This document shows, one piece after another, positions 10,485-23,500 of a DNA stretch of 64,000 nt. Made by a program: the position numbers and the translations under genes. Source of the stretch: Lingula anatina (taxonomy: Eukaryota; Brachiopoda; Lingulata; Lingulida; Lingulidae); NCBI RefSeq assembly GCF_001039355.2, contig NW_019774725.1, forward strand, positions 23,336 through 87,335, read 5' to 3'. The first letter of the stretch is position 1, and every line of letters starts with the position of its first letter. The notes below the pieces were generated by a model. It ran no database searches, was not told the origin of the DNA, and saw only the letters and a program-made list of their open reading frames with translations.

Positions 10485-13400
10485 CTTCATTTCTCTCCCT
10501 TTTGTTTCAATAGGTAATAAAAGTGCTGCTATGGTGGTGACTATACTTATACCTCCATATATAGAAACTGGGATATATATTGATGTGCGTAATAAAACCT
10601 AAAAATGAGAAATAAAAATGAGATTGCATAAGCATAACAAAGATTGCATAAGGATAACGGAGTATACATGGTATATGCAAGATTTGAAGTGTCATAACTG
10701 GCTAAAACTTTCACTTTACACATTTAAATATTTTAAATTTGAATTAAAATTTGAATAAAAATGAATTGAATTCCAATAAAAAATTTAATCCTCTCACCTG
10801 AGCCACAAAAGGAGTTATCATTGCACCAATCCTTGACATACCACTACATACACCCAATCCTATTGCACGGGTGGTGGTGGGGTACACCTGGGGAAAATTA
10901 CGATCTAGAGCTATAATCAAGATTTATTGCACTTTTATCTTTTTTTAAAATTCATTTAGAACTCTGTCCATGTAAGGCTCCATTCCCATAGACACCATTC
11001 ATTACCTGGACTGATCAAACCCCTGAGGGGGCTCTTGCTGAATGTAATCAGTTCAACAAAGTAACACGCCTCCTCCTTGCATTAAATAGAATATGGAAAA
11101 GTGGTGATTATACGAGTACATTGGAAACTAGAGGAGGCACGTATTTCAGTTAAGCTGATTGCACTCAGTGAGATTCCCCGCAGAGCTGGGTAAATCTAGG
11201 TAGCAGTAGACTGATGGAGTCTATGGGAATAGGTCTAAGGTGTGGTCTAAGGTAGAAAGTTTTGACAGAATGAAAAATGAAAAAAAAAAAAAAAAACACA
11301 TGATGCTGTAGTATATTGCTTACCTCTGGAGTATACACATAGCATGCCTGGAAAGCACCTGATATGAAAGCTCTTGCCACAAATATGAAAACTATCAGCA
11401 CAGTCCTGAAATTCGAAAACCAAAATTGTCAGTGAAACTTTTACTGCATCAAATAATATCACATAATACAATTTAAAAAAAGGTAATAATGGTATGTGCA
11501 GTCACCAGTGAAAAAGTCAATTATGTAATATTCATTCACCCTGATATTAAAACTTGATATAAAAATGATAATGACTTACCTTGATGGACAAGTGCAGACT
11601 AATAAAACAAATACAGAGAAGACAAAAAAATCTAGTGCGATGGTTTTCTTCCTGCCCAAATAATCAATGGCTAGTAAGGTGATGATCTGACCTATGACAA
11701 AAATGTTCACTATAATAATTATTATTGATATTATTATTATCATCTTTTTTATTTATATTTTTTTGCAAAAAAAAAAACATTTTTTAAATGCAGGAATTTA
11801 AGGCCCCATTGCACTCAATCAAGTGAAAATGAGGAATTATAGAATTTTTTTGTTCATTAATAGAATAGAGAAATATTTTGAAAATAACAGAAATTTGTNC
11901 CTTTAAGTGACCCGATCATGCTGATTTTCGAACTTGACCTGCGTATTACGAATATTCATCAGTTCTGTAAGTTTCAAGCCAAAAGAAAAAACAGTTTTCC
12001 ACTTATCGTGTTATCAGTAAAAGTGCACGGCGACGGCGACGACGGCGACAGCGACGGCGACAGCGACGACAGACGCAGATGATGGCTATATGTACAGACA
12101 CATCTGTGTCTGTACACAAAAATTCATGCCAATCATCTAATGATGTAATTGGTAGTATGATGACAGTTAAACAGTTACTTACCTGGAAACTCTGCCACTG
12201 TGGTCCATAACAGGTCTAGGTAGTCTTTTGTGGTTAACATTTTACAGTCTAGGAAACAGCCTGATTCTTGAACTTTTTGGCCTACTAAAAATACATAACA
12301 ATGAAAAAATTAGTATCTCATTTACATACAAAGAAGAATAATCATAAATATTAATGTCATAAGCTCCCATTTATAAAAAAATAACTATAAAAAGTTGTAT
12401 AGTTATTGATATTGTAAAGAAACAAAAATACATGTGAATCTCAATTTTTGACTTTACCTGAACTGTAACAGGGATTTTCTTCATCAAATAGTTCAGTTGT
12501 CAATAAAGCTATGCCATAGTAACAGAAGGAAGAACTAAACCTGAGGAAAAAAGATTTGAAAAAAAGTTGGTATTACAGTTAATTATTTTTGAACTGATAG
12601 TGATATTTATTTATAAAAAAAGTTATTATTATGATTAGTTAAAAAAAAGATGTTAAAACAGTACCATAGACCCAACAGTATTATTGTTGTTATTCTTAAA
12701 TCTGGTGTGAATAAGTCTTGCACTCTTCCTCGCTTCACTTCCTGAAAAGAAGAACAAAGCTTTAAATTTGTTTGGTTTAAAATATGTAAAAGAACTAAAC
12801 AGGCACCCTTGAAATATCATTTTTTGTCTTTGAGAACTGTATAACAAAACCAGTCATATGAGACTTCATGAATGCAAGTTTTCCAATTCATATTTAGTTG
12901 GTTAAAAGTTTGTTAGAGTAAAGAGAGTATTTATTATGGGTATGTGAACAAGAACAAGTTTTATTCCCAAAATCGCTTACCACTTGTTCTGGATTTACAG
13001 ATCCAGCATGTATCAATTTCCCCTGAGGCATGGGCTTATTATTGTCTTTAGCTATTCTTTCTATAATGGCATAGGCAACATCATGCCGACCATTGGTCAT
13101 TTCATATCTTGCACTCTCTGGAAGCCACTGAAATATAATTTTTTTTAATTTGACAACAGACAATTTTCTTCTATTTCATCTTATTTTAATGTGACTTATC
13201 ATCATATTCTTACTTTTATATGGCCACCACTTTAAGTGACAAAAATCATGACAAGATGTGAATAAATAACAAAATTTTGCATTTGTGTAAATATTCTTGC
13301 TTAATGTATTTGCTTACCAAACATGCTAATATGAAAATTAACACAGGCACAGAAGAAAGTCCAAGCAGCCATCTCCAACCCAAGGTAGGCATCACTATTA

Positions 13401-16400
13401 CAGCCAAAGCAACCTCTATACAGGTCCCAGCTGCCCAAAACATCTATAAATGTGTAGTAAAACATTGTTGAGATAAGGAGTTCCTCATTATTGACTACTT
13501 TTGTTATAACTCTGTTTCATGTTTTCACTAAAATGTTGAATGCGTATTAAAAAGACTGCTTTAATGTATTTCCAGTGCCTTCTCACCTACCTCACTACTT
13601 TCACAGCACAACACAATGCCCTCCTTTGACTCAAAAACACCTGTTCACTCCTGGTACAAAATCACACACAGCACAATTTTCCCTCCTGACACAATTCCAA
13701 ACAAACCACTTTATCTCTCTTAGCGCAATATCACATATAATACTTTATCTCTTCTGGCACAGCATCACAAAATAATATTAAGTTAAAATAAAACATCGTC
13801 CCTCCCAGCATAGCATAATAGGATAACATACCTCAAAAAGCACTAAACCCTTGGCCCTGAATGTGGATGGGAGGAATTCTGAATACAGAGTGACACTGGA
13901 ACATATCAAGTCAATATGTACAAAATACAAATCTTTGAAAGTAATATTATTATGAATTTTATTATGAATATTATTACAAAAATTACATGTATACATTGAA
14001 ATTTCCAACAATTTTACCTTAAACACATGGCAGGAACCCTTAGCATACAAATCTCCACAAGGAAACTATTGTATATAAATTCATTTTAAGAAGCAAAAAT
14101 GTTTGGAGAGGGTAACACTCTAAAGTTTTATCCATTATGAGTACCAGTAATGACATATTTGACAAAGTTGAGCCATGTACCTGTGTTTATAGGCTTCAAA
14201 GGCCCATATTGTATGGAATTTTCTTCAATCATCAATCAAAAACTACACTTCAGCCTGAACTACCAATTTGAGTTTATTGATGACAGTTAGAAATAATCAA
14301 AAAATATTCAGTGATACACTTACGCTTGTGGAGCTCCTCCAATTCCAAACCCCACCAGTCCTCTTAATATCCATATCCATATTAGGCTAGGGGAGAAGGT
14401 ACTCAGTAGCCCATAATGGAATACAAACATGGAACTTGTAATCAAGGTCTGAAAAAAGATCATGATTTGGTACTTATCTAGATGTTGATTGAAGGACAAG
14501 TAAGAGAAAATAAGAAAGCTAACACTTTATAAACATCCCAAATTAGTTTTTCTAAAATCTTTAGGGGTTATGTGCAGAAAAACTTGGATTATCTGCTTAT
14601 GCAAGCCACATGGGCGTTTTTCTTGAGAACTGCTTCACAGACAGATCCAGTGTGCCCAATTCACTGCCAAACCCCTGTGAATGTTGCTGAATTTTTGCAA
14701 CTATGTTGCAGCTTGTAACTCGAATCTCCCTTCTTGTCGTAAAAATTTAGTTGAGTAAAATCTGTCACCTATGACATTTTTAACCTTTTTCCTGCTGCCG
14801 CTGAAAGTGTGTACGTATCAACTTCAAGGAAAATTCTACATTTGACTTCTGGGATACATTCCAACAATCCTGTGTTTCTCCAAAACATGATAGGGCCAGT
14901 AAAATTAGATTTCACCCAAAAACTATGAATGTAAGAGTTATGAATCCCTGCAAGCAAAGAATGAAATTTATTATATTTGAACCATTCTTACCGTTTTTCT
15001 TCCATATTTATCACACATTGATCCCCACATCCAAGAGCTGATTGACATACCAATAAAAACAACCTGGGTGGCAAGAGTTTTAAAATTAGATATATAGAAA
15101 TATATTTGCCCACTTTTGAAACAAAACTAATATTGCTGTCAGTTTTCATAAAATGCCTTAATCCCCCCAAAATATTAGACAAGGTTATACTTATTCATTT
15201 GTTATAAACATTTTTTTTATTTGAAAAGGTATTGTGTTAAAGAAATATATTAGACAATGTTATACTTATTCATTTGTTACAAACATTTTTTTAATTTGAA
15301 AAGGTATTGTCTTAATTTTTTTCGTTTTGTATAACTTACAGTGGTGATGAGGGCCTCTTCCCATGTTTGCAGATTCCATTCACAGCGCAATGCGGGGCCC
15401 AGTACGCTGAGTAACATCATCTCCATGGCATCACAAACCTGACAAGACATTGAAATTTAACCCCATTCGATAATGACAAACGTATCTGATGGCAAATTTA
15501 TTTTGTAACTTAAGACAATCTATGTGGTGATTGCAGTGCCTTAAAGAAATGCTGAAATTATTATTTGTGCCAGGTTAAGATTGGGCACTTTATGCACATT
15601 TTAAGTTTTTTTTTTTTTTTTTTTTGGCACATACGTTGAACATGGGGGAAACTTTACTTTATATCTGAGGAACATTCTATGACCTGAATTTTTAACTTTG
15701 TGCACTCTCATGACAATGAAAGTTTGTTTACGTAAAGATAATTATAATGATAAAATTAATTTCTAAAAAATATTTACCCATGCTAAACCTGCAACGAAAA
15801 ATAACTTGACTTGAAATTTGCCAAATCCAATAGCATCCACGGCCTGTTCAACTGTGAATGTGTCTGAAATAATTCAGAAATTGAAATTAATGCAAAGTTA
15901 ATAATTCATTGACTCTTACTGTTAAAATAGCATTAAATAAAATATGCAAATCTGTAATCACTACATTTATGGTGCATATATAAAATCCACACTTATACAT
16001 CTATTTTTATGAAACAAATTTTATTTTATTAATTTCATGCAGGCAGGCAATATATATATATATATATTATGTATGACTGGATATTAAACATGGTAAATAT
16101 TTTACGCTATTCTGCAGTGCATGGAAAGGTACATTTTTATTACTGCACAGAAGGCTATTATACACTCAGTCTGGTAAATTAATATATATACTGGTACACA
16201 TTCAGACGATAAATTAAATTTGGTACTGTGGTGCCAAGGAAAATTCACTTACTCGTGTAAACTCATGGTTTACCATCATGAATTAATTGCAAGGAGATTT
16301 GTAAAGTCTCATATAAGTTTGGCAACAGATATCTATGTGTTTGTCCTTCATGTCTTTCATAAAATTCATACTATTTGTGATGGAGGAGATGTATGCATTG

Positions 16401-16946
16401 AATGCAAAAAGTTCTTCATGTTGGCTTGGACATAATAATGTCCATGATGTTGGTCAGGAAATGAATGACATAACATGTCAGAGGTTTATTCTATATCATG
16501 TAATATATTTTTGCATCCAAGCTTTTACACTCAAACTTACTTTTGTATAAGATGTAATGCCTCCAGTAACTTAAGTTAAACTGAGAAAATATTCAAACCT
16601 TCATCAAGTCTAAACTAACCACTGGCTTATAATATGTAGCAGTTACTGTTATGTCAAACAACTCAATGCCAGCCATATAAATTGTTCCCAAAATTATGAC
16701 AGCTTTATCAAAAACATTCCAAGGTAAATATCCTAATAGCAAACTCAGTCTATTACCTGGCCGTAATTCCTGTGTGTCTTCAGTTCCTTCTGCTTTAGGG
16801 GAGAATGTTTCCAAACAAACATCTTCCTGGGAGTTTGGTGTCTTGTCCCCCTGTGCAGTGTGTCCCTGTCCATTACTATCTCCATCAATATTGTCATATT
16901 CCTTATGCTTGATCTTAGCAAGTCTATTTCTCAAAGAATTGAACAT
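9873..16946 (-). CDS. SVOP: SVOP-like major facilitator transporter, copy A
   Basis: Fifteen exons with consistent phases: 16946-16757, 15863-15778, 15438-15340, 15063-14992, 14448-14324, 13895-13832, 13443-13318, 13127-12981, 12741-12665, 12540-12458, 12284-12183, 11691-11580, 11405-11324, 10887-10798, 10598-10485; 523 residues. A terminal exon is needed; 9884-9873 (3 codons plus TGA behind an acceptor) is only a candidate. Start ATG at 16946. The product resembles synaptic vesicle 2-related protein: an acidic cytosolic N-terminus, [14 protein letters not shown] before TM1, DAMEMM, the MFS loop motif [39 protein letters not shown], and [10 protein letters not shown] at the C-terminus. About 12 membrane segments; predicted vesicle or plasma-membrane carrier of unknown substrate. 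Neighbour of a same-strand paralogue (20547-37439). A single N at 11899 lies in an intron. Confidence 0.92.
10059..10396. mobile_element. Palindromic element with about 78-bp inverted arms
   Basis: The left arm (from TTCTAATACTGGATCTTATG) is the diverged reverse complement of the right arm (ending CATAAGATCCAGTGTTAGGA). Both arms carry a GAAGA(A)GGCCTTGTGATAAGG-like hairpin followed by TCGAAAC. The core is also partly self-complementary. No ORF. Probably a non-autonomous foldback or MITE-like element; family unknown. Confidence 0.6.
11880..12140. repeat. GC-rich GGCGAC hexamer tract within a probable interspersed repeat
   Basis: A (GGCGAC/AGCGAC)n run at about 12026-12075 stands out from the AT-rich surroundings. 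It is followed by the perfect palindrome GTACAGACACA-TC-TGTGTCTGTAC (12092-12115). The single N at 11899 lies just upstream, suggesting an assembly break in repeated sequence. Intronic in SVOP-like copy A. Confidence 0.55.
15173..15315. repeat. Tandem duplication of about 68-75 bp
   Basis: Two adjacent near-identical units, each running TATTAGACAA-GTTATACTTA through GAAAAGGTATTGT, in the intron between exons 3 and 4 of SVOP-like copy A. Confidence 0.85.
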
Positions 16947-18501
16947 TTGTCACCTTTGTGATTGCTTCCTAACCATAAGTGCATCCGTGACTTTTAGGGA
17001 TATATTTGTTGTTGCCCACATATAAAGTGGAGTATATAATATTCAGCTTTGTTTTCACTGTGGTTTGTATTATATAGGTCACATGTGCTGGTATAGACAC
17101 ATTATGCTGACTATTAGGCTATTACCAAGCATCACTTCCTAAATCAGATAGCCACCTTAATTATGAGGGTCCCATTGAGTATCGTCATGGCCTGTGAAAG
17201 CCACTTTTTATTTCCCCAGGATGTGTGAAATGTTCATATTATTTAGTGTGATCCATGTAGAGCCCCATGCCCATGATTTGTGAATGCACCTTTTTATTTT
17301 TCGTCATTTGTAAAACAAAGTCATTATACTTTGTGATTTGATTTTCAACTCATATTTCCTGCATTTTCAATTCAACATACAAATTTTTTTTAGTTTTATT
17401 TCCTGAGATTTGTGAATTGATGAATTTCTTTCCCCTGAGCTCTATCCCCCAGTGGAACCCTCACTTTATATTTGATGGGTGCACCTGACCACTTTGATTA
17501 GTTTGGTCATGGGTCAGTGCTCACAAGGCATGTGCTATGTCCTTTATGATGACCATGCAGAGATAATATTAGTGTCTAGGTATCATTTTGACAATTAATA
17601 ATAAAGAGTTTTGTAACTGATATTTATATTTTAAAATATGTATATATTAGTATGTGTGTATGCCATTTTTCAAACATTAAAATAGACAATATAAAGGACA
17701 TTCAAAGTTTTTAATCTTGTCATTTTCCCTTATCAAAACTTTGCTAAATGTGAAAATACAGAAAGGTGACATCATGTTAAAGCATGAGATATGGCACTGA
17801 ACTTTGCCTTGACTAAACCACGTTTGAAAAGAATTTTAATACAACTTGAATGATTGGAAATTTGAATTATTAAAATGAAATCAAAACACATTTAATTGGA
17901 GGTTTTCACATCAATGAAAAGCTGTGATGGTGTCTTTTAAGCGGTGCAATTTTTAAAATAAATTTACTGTGTATACTTAAGTCTTATTTTGAAATATATC
18001 ATGTTCACAGGCCACAATATTACACATTCAGCATAATCCTGCACAAATATTACATAAGTACATTTTGTAAACTTTCTAACCATTTATTATTTCTTCAACA
18101 ACCATTTAGGTAACAATTAACCTTACATGTCAATACACAACACAAAAATTGCTGCTCACAATTATATCCATTTATCTATAACATCAAACACTGTACAATA
18201 AATATATATGTATATCTATAGTAACATAAAAAGTAATAAATAAATGCTAAAATTCAAAAGTCTGTAGAGTAATCTCTTGGATTGGTTTGTTCTTCATAAT
18301 GGCATGGAATGTAGTTCTTTCAACATTTTCTAGATAAATTGTGCCAGTAAAAACAGAGATGTTTTGTACCTGAACGGCAATTGTGATTATCACAGTAGTT
18401 CCCCATTAGCTATCAGTAGACAAGTATGCAATGATCACCCAAGTCGTGAACAATGGTCTATTGGCAGTCTAACATTCTATTGCCTATTATTTCATGCATT
18501 C

Positions 18502-18503
<2 letters not shown>

Positions 18504-18547
<44 letters not shown>
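18504..18547. repeat. (GT)n microsatellite
   Basis: About 20 GT units ending in GCATGCATGC, in the intergenic space between the SVOP-like genes. Confidence 0.95.
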
Positions 18548-18551
<4 letters not shown>

Positions 18552-19115
18552 CATGCATGCACACTTCGGGTCAACCTTGCATCAGTTGTGTTCTCTCTAC
18601 TTCTAAAGTACCTTGTTTAAATTAAAATTCTGACATTGGTATACATTGTAAATATACGCTAACATTTTTACAATACATAATATTGATTCTTGTGAGAAAT
18701 GCGTCTTTCTATCTAAAGGTGAGTTTTATGCTTGATCTTTTATTTGAAAATATATAATTTTAAAAACAAAACCAAAAATGGTAATTTTTTCATACTAAAA
18801 TATACCATGTTATCCTTCAAACAAAACATAGTTAAAACCCTTAAAATGAGCTATAAAAAAATATCAATAAAGGCGCATAAAACAAAATATTTCAGCTAGA
18901 AAAGCATTTAACTTAAATATCACTTGTTTATCATGAAATAAATAACATTATATAAAAGCAAATTATAACTGCCCAAAACCAGAGTATAAGAGGCTGATAC
19001 TATATTCGAAGACTGCCTTGTATATTATGCAAAAAAGATGCTTGTCAATTCAGTTTATTCTAACCAGTACATGATTTATACTCTCTGATATGTCTATCTT
19101 CTTTTGACAAGAAAA

Positions 19116-19252
19116 CTATTTATCTTCATTCTCTGGTTCAAAAGATTTTCTCAATACCTTACCAATATTACATATAACTAATCCTTGGTGCACCATAGGG
19201 TACGTGTCATTTAACACAAATCCACGTGGAATGTCATCTTTCAAGAAGTACT
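19116..19252 (-). other. Orphan exon-like open frame (low confidence)
   Basis: On the minus strand a pyrimidine tract ending TTCACTTCAG is followed by 44 open codons and TAG. The translation begins YFLKDDIPRGFVLNDTYPMV and ends with an acidic tail (PENEDK). Entry is in phase 1, so it cannot join the last known SVOP-like exon, which ends in phase 0. I do not recognise the protein and found no partner exon. It could be the terminal exon of an unknown small gene or a chance frame. Confidence 0.25.
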
Positions 19253-19657
19253 CTGAAGTGAAAAAAATTAACAGAGCAAAAATAAAGATGGCACTCCATT
19301 GTACTTTTAGGTAAAAATAAACAAGAACTTGGTTTCTTTGATATATACTAGCTTATTAGGTACAAGATACCTTACAGTCACCATGATAGCCTGTCCACGC
19401 CAAACATCAAAACCTTGAAGAGGACCAATATTCAAAAGGCAGCAAAAGGTTTTGCATCACCTTATAGAAATAATGACCCCATTTTCTTTCAATGGTGTGA
19501 TCAGGAAAAAACGACAAAGAATTAGAAGTTAAAAGTATTTAGTGGTTTTGAGTACAGATAACAACATACAACAATTTCTACTGAAAAACTTATAAATAAA
19601 TACTTTAACTGTTTTCCCCCTTTTTTTGGCACAGGGCATTCATATTCAATATCAACT

Positions 19658-19831
19658 GATCAGAGATGAAAGTGGACCTTTTCAAAACAAATCTTGAAAA
19701 TGCAAGCGCTGAAGGAATACAGCTATATATTCCTGCTATATTGGAATTGGAGGGATTTTTCATAATTTTTTTTAAACATACACCCTATATCTGGATTTCT
19801 GGATAAATCCAGTACACTTTCATCTCTGATC
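19658..19831. mobile_element. Short MITE-like inverted-repeat element
   Basis: 174 bp bounded by GATCAGAGATGAAAGTG and its complement CACTTTCATCTCTGATC. AT-rich core without ORF. Confidence 0.6.
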
Positions 19832-19965
19832 TTTAGCCCAGCTCAGAACAAGTCTTTACTCTTTCATTACCACACAAAAACATCTATATAACTAAGTTGC
19901 CTTACAGCAAATACCACAGGAGCAAGGAATCCCACCTCTTATAAAATAAACTAGCATATACCATC

Positions 19966-20147
19966 TACAGGGTGCAGATTAATTTTTTTCCACAACTTAA
20001 GCAAAATTGGCTTGAACAGGTAGGTCCAAATAAATGTTAAGAGAAATAGTAGACCAAAACGGACAAGTGGATCTATCAGTGCCCTCAACAGAGCAGATAT
20101 AAGCCACCATTTGAAAGTTACCCAGTGCTTTTAGAATCTGCACCCTG
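19966..20147. mobile_element. MITE-like element with CAGGGTGCAGATT ends
   Basis: Ends CAGGGTGCAGATT and AATCTGCACCCTG are exact complements about 180 bp apart. The CAGGG terminus is hAT-like. No clear target duplication. Confidence 0.6.
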
Positions 20148-20546
20148 AACCCTGCTGGCAATAATAGAACTGATGTCAAAGGCTGGTGTTGTTAGTTAAG
20201 CCTGCTAAGAATCGTAGCAGAATAAGTTGGATTACGCAAAGAATCTGGTAAGTCGCTTACCGCATTAGACCAAATTCCACTTTTTTTAAGTTGAATTTTA
20301 CTCCCAGATGCTTATTTGGTATGTATAGCATATTTCTTATATCCATTTGGGAACCATTTTAGACCACTGTTATTAAGTACACTCCATGTACATTTGGTTA
20401 TTATTATTTAGCATTTGTAGTTTAAAACTAAAAACTTGGTTTTGTTGGGAAACATGTCGCTGAAACATAATGTCCCTTTCTTTTCAATGATGACTGCTGA
20501 CATGGTGAGGTTCTACCTCCTGAGAGTCAGGATGGCAAGATGTTAG

Positions 20547-23500
20547 CTAATGGACAACTGGAGGCAGAACATCAACTGTGGTATCTACATGAGATTCCTG
20601 AAATACAAATGCAAAATATAAATGCGCTATTAACAAGAAAATATGCTAATACATCTTTGCTATAAATAACACGGTAACCATGTTAGTCAAGTAAAGGGTG
20701 ACACCCAGTACACGACTAACATGTTTATGGTCTCTGCACACAGAAAGCAGAGGTCAATGACCTGACAAAAGCTGAATAATAATGAGTTATGCTAAGACTT
20801 GCCTATTTTTTTTTTCAATTCAACCTTGCAAAGACACCACAATGAAGATTATACTTCAAACCTTGACATGGCAATTCTTACTCAAAATACTCATCAACTA
20901 TAAACATATCACCTGACAGTTTAAGACATGTTTACCCCCTTTAATTAGCCATACTTCAATAACATGCCATTTTAAAGTTCTGTAATTAAAGATAATTTCA
21001 TAGTACTTCTGTCAAAATTGTGGAAGTAAATCCAATGACCCCAAAGTGGAGTTGGCTCAAAAAGGAGTGGGCAAATGTTACTGGCAACCAAAATGTAGAT
21101 GCTTGAGTGCTTGTTGTTTATAAATAAAGTAATGCTTACTAACATATGGTACAAGATTTGGACTAAGGTTTGGGGATTCATGGTACCATAAGTATTAAAT
21201 TTATTTGTTAAAACATATCAGGGGCACCCTGAGCTTCAGAGATAACTTGACACTAACCTCTTCACTATAGCCTATCTTCATCATGTCAAGTTACCTCTGA
21301 CCACATTCGATTGCCCCCGCCGCCCACCAATCAAATTTAAAGCCCGCACTCAATGACTCATTGAACAATCTAGCCAATGAACGCGAACGTTTGTTCAAAT
21401 CCGGACCAATCAAAGATAAGGCTGAATATCAGGGACTTGCCGTAACCTGTGGGCAGCACGCAAAATACACATCCCTCAGTAGATAATGATGCAGGGCCTC
21501 AAACTGCTCTGGTTTCAATTCCAATATACTCATATTTTGCAAAGAATCAAGAGAAAACTTAACACATTATTTTACGTAGTCACTCGTAGGAGACGCCATG
21601 CTTTCTTTGTGTACGGTTATGCACTCGGAACTACTCGGATGTCTCCGTACTTGACAATAACTTTGTTGTTAGCATGGAGCTTGTGGAATCAGCCGAGGAT
21701 TGCCGATTGACGGTCAACCAATCAGCGTTTTCACCAAACTTTGGTGAAAAATTTTGAAACTTGGATTCGATTGGCTTATATAAACTAGGTCAAACTATTT
21801 TCGTCAGAGGTAACTTGACACGAGGAAGATAGGCTATAGTGAAGAGGTTAGTGTCAAGTTATCTCTGAAGCTCAGGGTGATCAGGGGCGGATCCAGAGAT
21901 ATTTTCTGACAGGCTTACAAATTATTTTTATTGATCCATCATCCATTTCTGACAGTCTTCCGACAGAAAAAATTAGATACTCGTCAATGTAAACTTGAAA
22001 ACCTGACCGTCTTCCCGGAGACCCAGAAGACAGCCTAAATCATACCTGATGTACAATGTATATAAAATTTGGGTGTGCAGAACTCAACTAAGGGAAATGC
22101 AACCAAGATATTCTAATCTACTCCACATTTTATATGCGGAACATCAAAGGGAAACAAAAATGTGACTTTTACTAGACTTAGTAGATGAAACCAAAGTAAT
22201 GTCCTTACCTTCATTTCTCTTCCTTTTGTTTCTATGGGTAAAAGAAAGGAGGCTATTGCTGCTGCTATACACACTCCCCCATATATAGACGCAGTTAAGT
22301 ACACTGATGTCCGTAATAAAACCTGAAACAAATGAGATCAATAGTCTTTGGTATAGCCTCTGATAATATAGTTCATCTTTATACATGGTCAGCATGTAAA
22401 ATCCCACCAACTTGCAAAATAGACACATACACAAAAAAAATATTCTAAAAAGTGAGAAGCCCAAATAGTACACAAAACACATGTAAACATAATTCAAATT
22501 TTAAGTTGTATTTCCCCAAATACAACTTCGTTAATACTTTTTTATACTAAACAAATTAGAATCATTAATTTAGACACATTTTTTCTCAGGAGCAGAAAGG
22601 TTTTGATCTTGGAAAACTACATGCTGGATATCAATGAAGTATTTGAAACTTGTGACAAATTACCCATGCAGTCTCTTACATTGAGTGCTATTGCCAGATC
22701 CATCAACCTTCCCCTCTACCAGGGGTCTCTGGTGAATTCCTTAACATTTACTACTGACAGACCTCTGTATTTATTGGGCTTATCAGATAGGAACTAAATT
22801 GCACACAATGCAATAAATATTGATCATAGATCCACTATAGAAGAATTTATGATATTATCCCAGTGTGTCCTCTCTAACACTTGCCCTTTGGAAAATCCCA
22901 ACCGAATTTCATGTTTTTGTGAACAAAATACTGCATGTGAAACAATTTGAGAGACACATTGGGATATAAATCATATATGTATGCATCAAGACTAATACTG
23001 TTCCTAAAATATTGCAAAATCATTTATTATTTGTAATTACATTATATTTTTGCTCAGAGTTATTACCCTTAAAATTCAGACCATGATTATTTCAAAAATT
23101 AATTAAAAAAAAAAAAGATTTGTTGTCACCATCAGTTATCACAGATACAAACCTTCTAACATAAACCAAGCTCGCTTTTCAAAACACACATTTCGTTTTT
23201 TAGTCCTACTAAAAACTGTTGCAAAAATTCAAGTGACTGTGCTTCATATTGCGTTCTTAGGCACTACTAACAAAAATTCAAATATAAACAGATTTAATAA
23301 ATTTTGTATGAACTTACTGTAAATTATCATACATGAAGAAATAAGTTATAGAGATTAAACTTGCTCTTACCTGGGCTACGAAGGGAGTAACAATTGCACC
23401 AATTCTGGCCATGGCACTACAGGTGCCCAGCCCTATTGCACGGGTGGTGGTGGGGTACACCTGGGAATAGAAATACTTGTGATGAGGCAAAACTTTACAT

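Larger units (their letters stand above)
16947..20546. other. Intergenic region between the two SVOP-like genes
   Basis: Holds the upstream region of copy A and the 3' flank of copy B, a (GT)n microsatellite (18504-18547), two short inverted-repeat elements (19658-19831 and 19966-20147), and one exon-like minus-strand open frame (19116-19252). Nothing else recognisable. Confidence 0.6.

Noticed and set aside
12026-12080. GGCGAC run as a coding repeat
   Set aside because: It lies in an intron with no open frame joined to neighbouring exons.
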